5,336 nt of DNA, from the NCBI GenBank assembly GCA_003663525.1, contig QMUF01000111.1, positions 1 to 5,336 of the forward strand, in the 5' to 3' direction. The notes beneath the pieces were generated by a model. That model had not been told where the DNA came from. It was given only the letters and a program-made list of their open reading frames with translations, and did not search any database. The position numbers and the translations under genes were made by a program. This document shows, piece by piece, positions 1 to 4,973 of this stretch (position 1 is its first letter; every line of letters starts with the position of its first letter). The stretch is from Thermococci archaeon. Its GTDB lineage: Archaea; Methanobacteriota_B; Thermococci; Thermococcales; Thermococcaceae.

Positions 1-1
1 T

Positions 2-256
2 ACTCCAACATGCCCGTACTGTCCAATGGCAGTGAGAATGGCACACAAATTTGCAATTGAACATGCCCTCGCTGGCAATGACAAAATCCTTGGTAACATG
101 ATAGAGGCCATTGAATTCCCCGAACTTGCCGATCAATATGGGGTTATGGCAGTTCCGAAGGTTGTTATCAAAGTAGATGGTGAAGACAAAGTCTCATTTG
201 AGGGGGCCTATCCTGAGAAAATGTTCCTTGAAAAACTTCTTGAAGCTCTCGAGTGA
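2..256 (+). CDS. pdo: Protein disulfide oxidoreductase (glutaredoxin-like, PDO), C-terminal part; 5' end outside window
   Basis: The frame is open from base 2 and gives 84 residues before TGA. The fragment starts TPTCPYCPMAVRMA, so the second redox site CPYC (Cys codons at 11-13 and 20-22) sits at the very edge of the window. A VMAVPK stretch follows, with the cis-proline typical of thioredoxin folds, and the chain ends YPEKMFLEKLLEALE. I recognise this as the C-terminal thioredoxin unit of the archaeal PDO family: cytoplasmic proteins of about 226 residues with two tandem thioredoxin folds that make, break and reshuffle disulfides, fed by a thioredoxin-reductase-like flavoprotein. The ATG at 26 is internal (Met of CPYCPM), not the start. 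The gene runs towards the - strand amidohydrolase gene, and a T-rich stretch follows the stop. The family call is firm; the N-terminal half cannot be seen. Confidence 0.93.
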   Translation, partial: TPTCPYCPMAVRMAHKFAIEHALAGNDKILGNMIEAIEFPELADQYGVMAVPKVVIKVDGEDKVSFEGAYPEKMFLEKLLEALE

Positions 257-262
257 AACCTA

Positions 263-280
263 TTCTTTTCTTATTTTATT
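263..280 (+). terminator. T-rich terminator after pdo
   Basis: A pyrimidine/T-rich run (TTCTTTTCTTATTTTATT) begins 7 nt after the pdo stop. Archaeal RNA polymerase stops at such T tracts without needing a hairpin. The placement between two convergent genes fits. No termination data are available here. Confidence 0.5.
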
Positions 281-297
281 CTAAAGAAATAGTTACA

Positions 298-307
298 GAA
301 AAGAAAA
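298..307 (-). terminator. T-rich terminator after the amidohydrolase gene
   Basis: Read on the - strand this is TTTTCTTTTC, starting about 15 nt after the amidohydrolase stop. Together with the + strand T run at 263-280 it would insulate the two convergent transcripts inside a 66-bp gap. Confidence 0.45.
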
Positions 308-322
308 TTTTCTAAATATAGA

Positions 323-1570
323 TCATTCGATATCTAAGATTTTCCTTAGCTCATCAGTCTTTAAAAATCTCCTGTTGTCGTATATTAACTCTCCACTGAC
401 GAAAACTTTTTCTACGTCACTTCCTTTAGCTGAATAGACAAGATGAGACAACATATTCTCCTTTGGTAAAAAGTGGAGTTTCCTTGCGTTTATAAGCACC
501 AAATCAGCAAGATATCCATTTTCTATAAGGCCTGCTTTTAGATTTAGAGCTTTGGCTCCTCCTAATGTCGCCCAGTAAAAGACATCCTTTGCAGTAGGCA
601 TTACAGGATTGTTATTTTTCACCTTATTTAAAATAGCTGCAAATTTCATCTCCAGGATCATATCCATAGAGTTATTAGAAACTGCACAATCATTTCCGAG
701 AGCTATTTTACCACCGAGTTTCCAGATGTCAAGTATGGGCCCAACATAACCTTCCAGTTTTGCTAAACTTACAGGACAATGAACCAAGGTTGCATTACTC
801 CTTGCATAGAGTTTAACTTCCTCTTTCGATAGATAAACTCCGTGAACTCCAACAAAGTTGGGCCTTAAAGCCCCTATGTTTTTTAAGTATTCGACTGGCA
901 AAAGGCTTTCTCTTTCCTTAACTCTAAGTACTTCTTCCCTACTTTGAGAAACGTGCATATGGATCAAAGCCTCTTTCTTCTCTGCCAGCTCTTTGGTTTC
1001 CATTAAAAGGTCTTTCGAGACTGTATCAGTTGCGTGAGGGGCCAGTGTTGCATTTATGAGGTTATCTTTATCCTTCCACTTCTCGAAGAATTTAAAGCCA
1101 AGTTTAGGATCTGCAATTGGCATGTCAATAAGGTCCATCATCGTCTGACCGATAAAGGCCCTAACACCAAGTTTTTTAGCAGCTTTCGCTATTTGCCATG
1201 CAAAGAAATAATGATCATTTATAGTTGTAGAGCCATTTGCGATAGCTTCAGCAATCCCTATTAGAGCCCACTTATAAATTTCCTCTTCATTCCATTCTTT
1301 TTCCATAGGCCATATTACGTCATTAAGCCACTTATCTAATGGCATATCATCTCCAAAGCCCCTAAATCTATTCATGGCCACGTGCGTATGAGCATTCACC
1401 AGCCCCGGAATTAAAAGGTATCCTTTACCTCCATAAACTTCATCAACATCAAATTCCCCTATATTTTTTGAAGAGATTATGTTAACTATCCTATCTCCTT
1501 CTATTAAAACTGTTGCATCTTTTTTGAGTCCATTGACATCAAGAACATAATCAGCAACAATTGCCTTCAT
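323..1570 (-). CDS. COG0402 metal-dependent amidohydrolase, MTA/SAH-deaminase-like but divergent; substrate unknown
   Basis: A complete gene of 415 codons. I chose the ATG at 1570 because GGAGGG lies 7 nt before it; the in-frame GTG at 1576 has only 1 nt of spacing. Numbered from this ATG: the N-terminal beta-sandwich strand is followed by metal site HTH (His61, His63), WPxE near residue 90, APHA (His179), HMHVS (His206), GVHG (His243) and LGND (Asp294), the expected TIM-barrel metal and catalytic set of deaminases such as MTA/SAH deaminase. The C-terminal strand region (NGYLADLVLI) and SHLVYSAKGSDVEKVFVSG close the sandwich as usual. Differences from the MTA/SAH deaminase pattern: the Glu of HxxE is Gln209, SNxKL is SLAKL, and PHAPYTCS is PHATDTVS. 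It is therefore probably a paralogue of MtaD. Hydrolytic deamination of a purine- or pterin-like ring is likely, but the substrate is inference. It has its own TATA box and appears monocistronic. Confidence 0.85.
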   Translation of the reverse strand: MKAIVADYVLDVNGLKKDATVLIEGDRIVNIISSKNIGEFDVDEVYGGKGYLLIPGLVNAHTHVAMNRFRGFGDDMPLDKWLNDVIWPMEKEWNEEEIYKWALIGIAEAIANGSTTINDHYFFAWQIAKAAKKLGVRAFIGQTMMDLIDMPIADPKLGFKFFEKWKDKDNLINATLAPHATDTVSKDLLMETKELAEKKEALIHMHVSQSREEVLRVKERESLLPVEYLKNIGALRPNFVGVHGVYLSKEEVKLYARSNATLVHCPVSLAKLEGYVGPILDIWKLGGKIALGNDCAVSNNSMDMILEMKFAAILNKVKNNNPVMPTAKDVFYWATLGGAKALNLKAGLIENGYLADLVLINARKLHFLPKENMLSHLVYSAKGSDVEKVFVSGELIYDNRRFLKTDELRKILDIE

Positions 1571-1578
1571 TTTCACTC

Positions 1579-1584
1579 CCTCCT
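1579..1584 (-). promoter_or_regulatory. Ribosome binding site deciding the amidohydrolase start
   Basis: The - strand reads CCAGGAGGGAGTGAAAATG. The GGAGGG core leaves 7 nt to ATG (1570) and 1 nt to the upstream GTG (1576), so ATG is preferred. The same 7-nt spacing is found for the preferred asnS start. Confidence 0.65.
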
Positions 1585-1609
1585 GGGAATTAACTTTTGA
1601 ATGGCAATA

Positions 1610-1617
1610 TATTTAAA
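1610..1617 (-). promoter_or_regulatory. TATA box of the amidohydrolase gene
   Basis: On the - strand TTTAAATA lies about 43 nt before the ATG at 1570. Transcription starting about 26 nt downstream (near 1587) would give a leader of under 20 nt that still holds the GGAGGG site. A TGGCA/TGCCA inverted repeat (1602-1606 and 1623-1627) brackets this box. Confidence 0.6.
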
Positions 1618-1651
1618 TCCTATGCCAGATTGACAATTCTAAAAGCGAAGG

Positions 1652-1660
1652 TTTTAAATA
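1652..1660 (+). promoter_or_regulatory. TATA box facing asnS (drives the mini-ORF and probably asnS)
   Basis: TTTTAAATA is preceded by a purine-rich stretch (AAAAGCGAAGG) suitable as a BRE. The expected start near 1682-1685 falls at the ATG of the mini-ORF. If this is the main asnS promoter, the asnS leader is about 135 nt, long for this group of organisms. Confidence 0.55.
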
Positions 1661-1683
1661 TGGTTTTACAAGTTAGTGGTGTG

Positions 1684-1752
1684 ATGAGTATGCCGTTAAT
1701 ATTTGAAGTAAAGGGCAAAAGATTCCTTGCAAAAGCCCTCTGGAATAATTGA
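1684..1752 (+). CDS. Mini-ORF upstream of asnS ending Asn-Asn-stop (leader peptide or gene remnant)
   Basis: Two in-frame ATGs (1684 and 1690) open a frame of 22 or 20 codons. The peptide begins MPLIFEVKGK from the second ATG and ends AKALWNN, stop TGA at 1750-1752. GGTG at 1678-1681, 8 nt before the second ATG, could serve as a ribosome site; transcription from the TATA box at 1652-1660 would start almost exactly here, so leaderless translation from 1684 is also possible. The two Asn codons (AAT AAT, 1744-1749) immediately before the stop are notable because the next gene is the Asn-tRNA synthetase. I recognise no family. A chance ORF or the stump of a deleted gene remain good alternatives. 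Confidence 0.3.
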   Translation: MSMPLIFEVKGKRFLAKALWNN

Positions 1753-1762
1753 CTCTTTTCTG

Positions 1763-1777
1763 GGATAAATTAATAAA
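1763..1777 (+). promoter_or_regulatory. Possible proximal TATA element for asnS
   Basis: An AT-rich run (GGATAAATTAATAAAG region) centred near 1770 would place a start near 1797 and give a leader of about 20 nt. It is a poorer TATA match than 1652-1660 and could simply be AT-rich spacer. Confidence 0.25.
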
Positions 1778-1804
1778 GTCAACAATAAAAATTCAAGCAA
1801 GATT

Positions 1805-1811
1805 GGAGGTG
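1805..1811 (+). promoter_or_regulatory. Ribosome binding site of asnS
   Basis: GGAGGTG is a strong match to the archaeal 16S 3' end. It leaves 4 nt to the ATG at 1816 and 7 nt to the ATG at 1819; the second spacing is the more usual, which decides the start. Confidence 0.75.
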
Positions 1812-1818
1812 TTTTATG

Positions 1819-3111
1819 ATGATTGAAAAAATTTACTGCGCGGATGTAAAGCCTAAAATGGAAGGAGAAAGAGTAAGACTTGCAGGGTGGGTTTATAGAA
1901 AAAGAGAAGTTGGTAACAAAGTGTTTATAGTATTGAGAGACTCAAGTGGAGTAATTCAAACCATATTCATAAAAGACTTGAGTGAAGATGCATATGGAAA
2001 AGCAAAACAAGTGGGAATAGAATCAAGCGTGATTATTGAGGGAACCGTAAAAAGTGACCCCAGAGCCCCAACCGGAGTTGAAATTCAAGCAGATAAAATT
2101 GAAATAATCCAAAACGTTGAATTCTTCCCCATCACAAAGGACGCAAGTGATGAATTCTTACTCGACGTGAGACACTTACACTTACACTCACCAAAAGTTG
2201 GGAGTATAATGAAGGTGAAAGGCACTTTAATGCAAGCGGCAAGAGAATGGCTCCTCCAAGATGGATGGTACGAAGTCTTTCCCCCAATCCTTGTTACCGG
2301 AGCCGTTGAAGGAGGAGCCACACTCTTCAAACTGAAATACTTTGATAAGGAAGCCTACCTAAGCCAATCAGCCCAACTCTACCTCGAGGCCGCAATATTT
2401 GGCCTCGAAAAAGTTTGGAGCTTAACACCAAGCTTTAGGGCTGAAAAGAGCAGAACAAGAAGACACCTCACCGAGTACTGGCATTTAGAACTTGAAGCCG
2501 CTTGGATGGACTTATGGGATCTCCTTAAGGTGGAGGAAGAACTTGTAAGCTACATGCTTCAAAGAACGTTAGAAGTTAGAAAGAAAGAAATTGAAGAGTT
2601 TAGGAAAGACTTCACAACCCTCAAGAACAGCGAACCACCATTCCCGAGAATAAGTTATGACGAAGCTATTGATATTTTGCAAAGTAAGGGAGTTAAAATC
2701 GAGTGGGGAGAAGACATGGGTGCGGATGAGGAGAGGATTCTAACACAAGAGTTCGACAAGCCATTCTTCGTCTACGGTTATCCAAAGCACATAAAGGCAT
2801 TCTACATGAAGGAGGATCCCGAAGACTCAAGAAAAGCATTAGCTGCGGACATGCTGGCCCCAGAGGGGTACGGTGAAGTAATTGGGGGATCAGAGAGGGA
2901 AGATGATTACAACAAGCTTGTTCAGAGAATAATCGAGGAAGGCATGGATCCAAAGAACTACGAGTGGTACCTCGACCTTAGGAAGTACGGTAGTGTTCCA
3001 CACAGTGGATTTGGTCTCGGGCTTGAAAGATTGGTAGCTTGGGTTCTAAAACTCGACCATATTAGATGGGCAACCCTCTTCCCAAGAACACCATCCAGAA
3101 TTTACCCCTAA
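1819..3111 (+). CDS. asnS: Asparaginyl-tRNA synthetase (AsnRS)
   Basis: 430 residues from the ATG at 1819 (a tandem ATG at 1816 would add one Met). The second ATG has the better spacing to GGAGGTG and gives the family-like start MIEKIY. The enzyme joins asparagine to tRNA-Asn using ATP, in the cytoplasm. Residues about 18-100 form the OB-fold anticodon-binding domain (VRLAGWVYRKREVG, then VFIVLRDSSGVIQ). The class II core follows: motif 1 around GWYEVFPPILVTG (149-161), motif 2 FRAE (206-209) with the RRHLTE loop, and motif 3 GFGLGLERL (397-405). The active-site segments EGGATLFKLKYF and LSQSAQLYLE and the ending FPRTPSRIYP match archaeal AsnRS closely. Length fits the family (about 430). It is not AspRS, and not the short AsnA-type paralogue, which lacks the OB fold. 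The gene is followed by a T-tract and then a tRNA with its own promoter. Confidence 0.96.
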   Translation: MIEKIYCADVKPKMEGERVRLAGWVYRKREVGNKVFIVLRDSSGVIQTIFIKDLSEDAYGKAKQVGIESSVIIEGTVKSDPRAPTGVEIQADKIEIIQNVEFFPITKDASDEFLLDVRHLHLHSPKVGSIMKVKGTLMQAAREWLLQDGWYEVFPPILVTGAVEGGATLFKLKYFDKEAYLSQSAQLYLEAAIFGLEKVWSLTPSFRAEKSRTRRHLTEYWHLELEAAWMDLWDLLKVEEELVSYMLQRTLEVRKKEIEEFRKDFTTLKNSEPPFPRISYDEAIDILQSKGVKIEWGEDMGADEERILTQEFDKPFFVYGYPKHIKAFYMKEDPEDSRKALAADMLAPEGYGEVIGGSEREDDYNKLVQRIIEEGMDPKNYEWYLDLRKYGSVPHSGFGLGLERLVAWVLKLDHIRWATLFPRTPSRIYP

Positions 3112-3122
3112 AACCTCTCTGC

Positions 3123-3133
3123 TTTTAAATTTT
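3123..3133 (+). terminator. T-tract terminator after asnS
   Basis: TTTTAAATTTT begins 11 nt after the asnS stop and precedes the separate tRNA promoter. It is a plausible archaeal intrinsic terminator, judged only from T content and place. Confidence 0.4.
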
Positions 3134-3147
3134 CAAAAACCGTAAGA

Positions 3148-3155
3148 TTTATAAA
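3148..3155 (+). promoter_or_regulatory. TATA box of tRNA-Arg
   Basis: TTTATAAA is centred about 29 nt before the first base of the tRNA, with a purine-containing stretch (GTAAGA) upstream as a possible BRE. This spacing implies a very short 5' leader to be removed by RNase P. Confidence 0.75.
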
Positions 3156-3180
3156 TGCAACCAAGCCCAATAAACTCCGA

Positions 3181-3257
3181 GGGCCCGTAGCCTAGCAGGA
3201 TAGGGCGCCGGCCTTCTAAGCCGGAGGTCCCGGGTTCGAATCCCGGCGGGTCCGCCA
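3181..3257 (+). tRNA. tRNA-Arg, anticodon TCT, CCA encoded
   Basis: A full cloverleaf folds by eye. The acceptor stem is 3181-3187 with 3247-3253 (one G-T pair), and the D stem is 3190-3193 with 3203-3206. The anticodon stem CCGGC/GCCGG (3208-3212 and 3220-3224) encloses loop CTTCTAA, putting the anticodon TCT at 3215-3217. The T stem CCGGG/CCCGG holds the loop TTCGAAT. The discriminator is G3254, and CCA (3255-3257) is encoded. There is no intron. It reads AGA, and AGG by wobble, the arginine codons seen most often in the neighbouring genes (for example in asnS). Confidence 0.97.
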
Positions 3258-3260
3258 AAC

Positions 3261-3270
3261 TTTTTAAAAA
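3261..3270. terminator. Shared two-way T-tract between tRNA-Arg and hycI
   Basis: TTTTTAAAAA is self-complementary, so it gives a T5 run on both strands. It lies 3 nt after the tRNA CCA and 1 nt beyond the hycI stop, and can serve as terminator for the + strand tRNA and the - strand hyp operon. Confidence 0.55.
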
Positions 3271-3271
3271 C

Positions 3272-3745
3272 TCATGTGTTCTCCAAAATTTTCTCCAAAA
3301 TCTTGACAAGTCCTTCCGCGCTTTCCCTAAGCTCTTCGCTCATCTCAACAAAAAGTCCCGTTTGCTTTGGCTGGGCGCCTATAAGAATGAACTTTGCCTT
3401 TGTGTGCTGCTTTAGGTATCTAACTAAAAGTTTCAAGGGCATCTTGTGGGTTGAGAAAGCTTCCCCCAAGGTCCCCTCTGGATCAGCCAAGACTATCTCG
3501 CCCGGCTTTCCTTCAAAATGAACGGCATCTATAAAGACCACATGTGAAGGGTTTTCTCGTATTATCTTCCCGGTGTAGCTCTCAGGCATTTCACCACAGT
3601 TCAGGAAAACCACTTTTTGATTAGAAATCATTCCTTTCAATTTTTCAACAACATAAACTCCAAAAGCATCATCTCCCCTAGTATCGTTTCCAATACCACA
3701 AATCAGGACCTTCTTAGCATCTTTAAAAAATTCCTCTAACTCCAT
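3272..3745 (-). CDS. hycI: Hydrogenase maturation protease (HycI family)
   Basis: 157 residues, the usual size for the family. After nickel insertion this endopeptidase removes the C-terminal extension of a [NiFe]-hydrogenase large subunit, letting the active site close. Motifs visible: VLICGIGNDTRGDDAFG (13-29), with the acidic nickel-sensing Asp at 25/26; FIDAVHFEG with Asp73; and STHKMPL with His100. This is the Asp/Asp/His trio spaced as in Escherichia coli HycI, and the THxMPL form is typical of the HycI branch, which serves group 4 (membrane, hydrogen-evolving) hydrogenases. The ATG at 3745 follows GTGGTGG by 5 nt. It is the third gene of the hypA-hypB-hycI operon, 21 nt after hypB. The target hydrogenase is not in the window, so an Mbh-type substrate is inference. 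Confidence 0.92.
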   Translation of the reverse strand: MELEEFFKDAKKVLICGIGNDTRGDDAFGVYVVEKLKGMISNQKVVFLNCGEMPESYTGKIIRENPSHVVFIDAVHFEGKPGEIVLADPEGTLGEAFSTHKMPLKLLVRYLKQHTKAKFILIGAQPKQTGLFVEMSEELRESAEGLVKILEKILENT

Positions 3746-3766
3746 TTAAACCACCACAAATAAAGA

Positions 3767-4492
3767 TTAAAGGGAATCAGCAACTCTTTCAATCTTTTTG
3801 GAGAATTCACTTTTCAATAGCTCCTTAACATTGCCGAGTTTCTCGTCCAAGTCTTTGTAAAGAGGAATTCCAACTAAATAAGGAACATTGAACTCATTGG
3901 CAATTTCCTCAATGTCTTTTTCTTCATCCAGCTTTAAATTCTCCACAAGGCCAACTATCTTGAACTTCTGCTCTTTTAAGAGTTCAAGCAGTTTTTTAAT
4001 CACATTAATGGCGAGTTTTGATGGTGTTGCCACAACTACGAACTCTCCCTCCTTAAGAAATCTCAAAACATCTAAAAATTGATCTCCCATTCCTGGAGGC
4101 ATGTCAATGATAAGGAAATCCAGTTCTTCCCACCTTGTTATAGCCAAGAGCTCTATTAAAGCATCACTTATCTCCATTCCTCTTAAAGGAGTAGGTTTAT
4201 CCTCAGAATAATAAACAATGCTCATGAACTTAATACCATGAACTTCTGGGGGAACTACTCCTCTATCTTCCTCTGGAAATTCTTTGGGTTCAAAGCCAAG
4301 AATGATATGGTCACTGGTCCCATGGAAGTCTAGATCAAGAAGACCAACTTTATAACCTTTCTTTGCAAGAACTAAAGCCAAGATAGTAGATACCATTGAT
4401 TTACCGACTCCACCTTTTCCACTCACTACTGGAATAATCCTTTTTACTTTTTCAAGCCTTGCTTCAATGGCCTTTATTCTTGGGTCAATCAC
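3767..4492 (-). CDS. hypB: HypB, ATPase-type nickel-insertion protein (MinD/Mrp family)
   Basis: 241 residues from a GTG start (4490-4492) that overlaps the hypA stop as GTGA, so translation is probably coupled. Residues 24-32, SGKGGVGKS, form the deviant Walker A loop of MinD-type ATPases with its signature lysine (Lys26). LLDLD at 51-55 is the A' motif and FLIIDMPPGMGD at 126-137 holds Walker B and the switch. The protein has no cysteine at all, so it lacks the CxxC of iron-sulfur carrier Mrp proteins. It is also not the GTPase HypB of bacteria. The Thermococcales protein of this type is known to bind HypA in an ATP-dependent way and raise its nickel affinity; the sequence here is very like it. 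It acts in the cytoplasm as the partner of HypA encoded directly upstream. A general 'Mrp/ParA' label would be too vague given the operon. Confidence 0.9.
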   Translation of the reverse strand: MIDPRIKAIEARLEKVKRIIPVVSGKGGVGKSMVSTILALVLAKKGYKVGLLDLDFHGTSDHIILGFEPKEFPEEDRGVVPPEVHGIKFMSIVYYSEDKPTPLRGMEISDALIELLAITRWEELDFLIIDMPPGMGDQFLDVLRFLKEGEFVVVATPSKLAINVIKKLLELLKEQKFKIVGLVENLKLDEEKDIEEIANEFNVPYLVGIPLYKDLDEKLGNVKELLKSEFSKKIERVADSL

Positions 4493-4905
4493 TCTTCATC
4501 ACCTTCAACTTTTATTGCAGCTAGATAAACCCCTCTTCCTTTTGTAACTTCAAAGTCCCTACTTCCACATTTTGGGCAGGCCAAAAAGGCGTGAACAACT
4601 TCTGGGATAAAGTGAATGTCCTCCTTTATTGTCTCGTTAAAGCTTTCTTTTACGTCTTTAAGCTTCCATTCGTTTTCACAGTTTCTACACTTGAATTCTG
4701 CTTCTTCAACAATAAATTCGAGTTCTGATTCCTCTGCAATCGTTCCCTTTTTTATCTCGTTAATAGCAAACTCTAATATTTCCTGATTAACATCTTGAAG
4801 TTCCCCAAGAGATATCCTCATTGCAAGTACTTTTTCTTTCCCATGCTGTCTTGCAAACTCAATTGCAGTCCTAACTATACCATCAGCAAGTGCCCATTCG
4901 TGCAT
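4489..4905 (-). CDS. hypA: HypA, nickel metallochaperone for [NiFe] hydrogenase maturation
   Basis: 138 residues. The start MHEWALADG provides the N-terminal His2 that binds nickel, which is also strong support for the ATG at 4905 (GGAGGGG 5 nt before it). The zinc site is made by Cys73/Cys76 (CRNC) and Cys110/Cys113 (CPKC). Between the two pairs lies a long linker of 33 residues that includes His98; this linker and the same numbering are known from the Thermococcus kodakarensis HypA, where His98 takes part in nickel binding. Bacterial HypA is shorter (about 115 residues) with a brief linker. HypA carries nickel to the hydrogenase large subunit and works with the ATPase HypB encoded next. It is the first gene of the operon, with a promoter directly upstream and a tnpB gene beyond that. 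Confidence 0.95.
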   Translation of the reverse strand: MHEWALADGIVRTAIEFARQHGKEKVLAMRISLGELQDVNQEILEFAINEIKKGTIAEESELEFIVEEAEFKCRNCENEWKLKDVKESFNETIKEDIHFIPEVVHAFLACPKCGSRDFEVTKGRGVYLAAIKVEGDEE

Positions 4906-4910
4906 TCTAT

Positions 4911-4917
4911 CCCCTCC
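4911..4917 (-). promoter_or_regulatory. Ribosome binding site of hypA
   Basis: The - strand reads GGAGGGG-ATAGA-ATG. The predicted transcription start (about 4917) sits right at this site, so the leader would be only about 12 nt. Confidence 0.65.
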
Positions 4918-4938
4918 AGAAGAGTCTAAACGATGGGG

Positions 4939-4946
4939 TTTATAAA
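4939..4946 (-). promoter_or_regulatory. TATA box of the hypA-hypB-hycI operon
   Basis: TTTATAAA on the - strand is centred 37 nt before the hypA ATG, giving a start near 4917. The bases upstream (CACCACCA) are pyrimidine-rich and not like the purine-rich BRE expected. The upstream DNA leads straight into the tnpB 3' end, so the original BRE may have been changed when the element arrived (inference). The box is nearly symmetrical, so weak + strand initiation cannot be excluded. Confidence 0.65.
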
Positions 4947-4947
4947 T

Positions 4948-4973
4948 GGTGGTGTTTTGAACAAAAGGTGGTG
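4948..4973. repeat. Direct repeat GGTGGTG around an inverted repeat, between tnpB and the hypA TATA box
   Basis: GGTGGTG occurs at 4948-4954 and again at 4967-4973. The 12 bp between them, TTTTGAACAAAA, contain the inverted repeat TTTTG/CAAAA. The structure fills almost the whole space between the tnpB stop and the hypA TATA box. It may mark the right end of the element or be an operator; the sequence alone does not decide. Confidence 0.45.

Noticed and set aside
26..256. ATG at 26 as the true start of a 76-residue protein
   Set aside because: The frame is open upstream to the window edge and holds the CPYC redox site, so the ATG is internal to PDO.
1034..1264. Open frame of 76 codons on the + strand
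   Set aside because: It lies wholly antisense inside the amidohydrolase gene, resembles no family I know and lacks a convincing ribosome site.
2085..2330. Open frame of 81 codons on the - strand
   Set aside because: It is antisense to the strongly conserved AsnRS motif 1 region; composition follows from the opposite strand.
2693..2953. Open frame of 86 codons on the - strand, Cys/Pro/Leu-rich
   Set aside because: Antisense shadow of asnS with an unlikely composition for an archaeal protein.
1819..3111. Aspartyl-tRNA synthetase or AsnA-type asparagine synthetase
   Set aside because: The motif 2 loop and the C-terminal FPRTPSRIYP fit AsnRS, and the full OB-fold domain rules out the short AsnA-type paralogue.
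3276..3521. Open frame of 81 codons on the + strand, Ser-rich
   Set aside because: Antisense shadow of hycI; the Ser/Lys-rich composition comes from opposite-strand codons.
3888..4082. Open frame of 64 codons on the + strand, Ser-rich
   Set aside because: Antisense shadow of hypB, with no start signals.
3767..4492. Reading the hypB product as an iron-sulfur carrier (Mrp/ApbC) or a cell-division ParA/MinD
   Set aside because: It has no cysteines, and the operon with hypA and hycI plus close likeness to the Thermococcus ATPase HypB fit hydrogenase maturation better.
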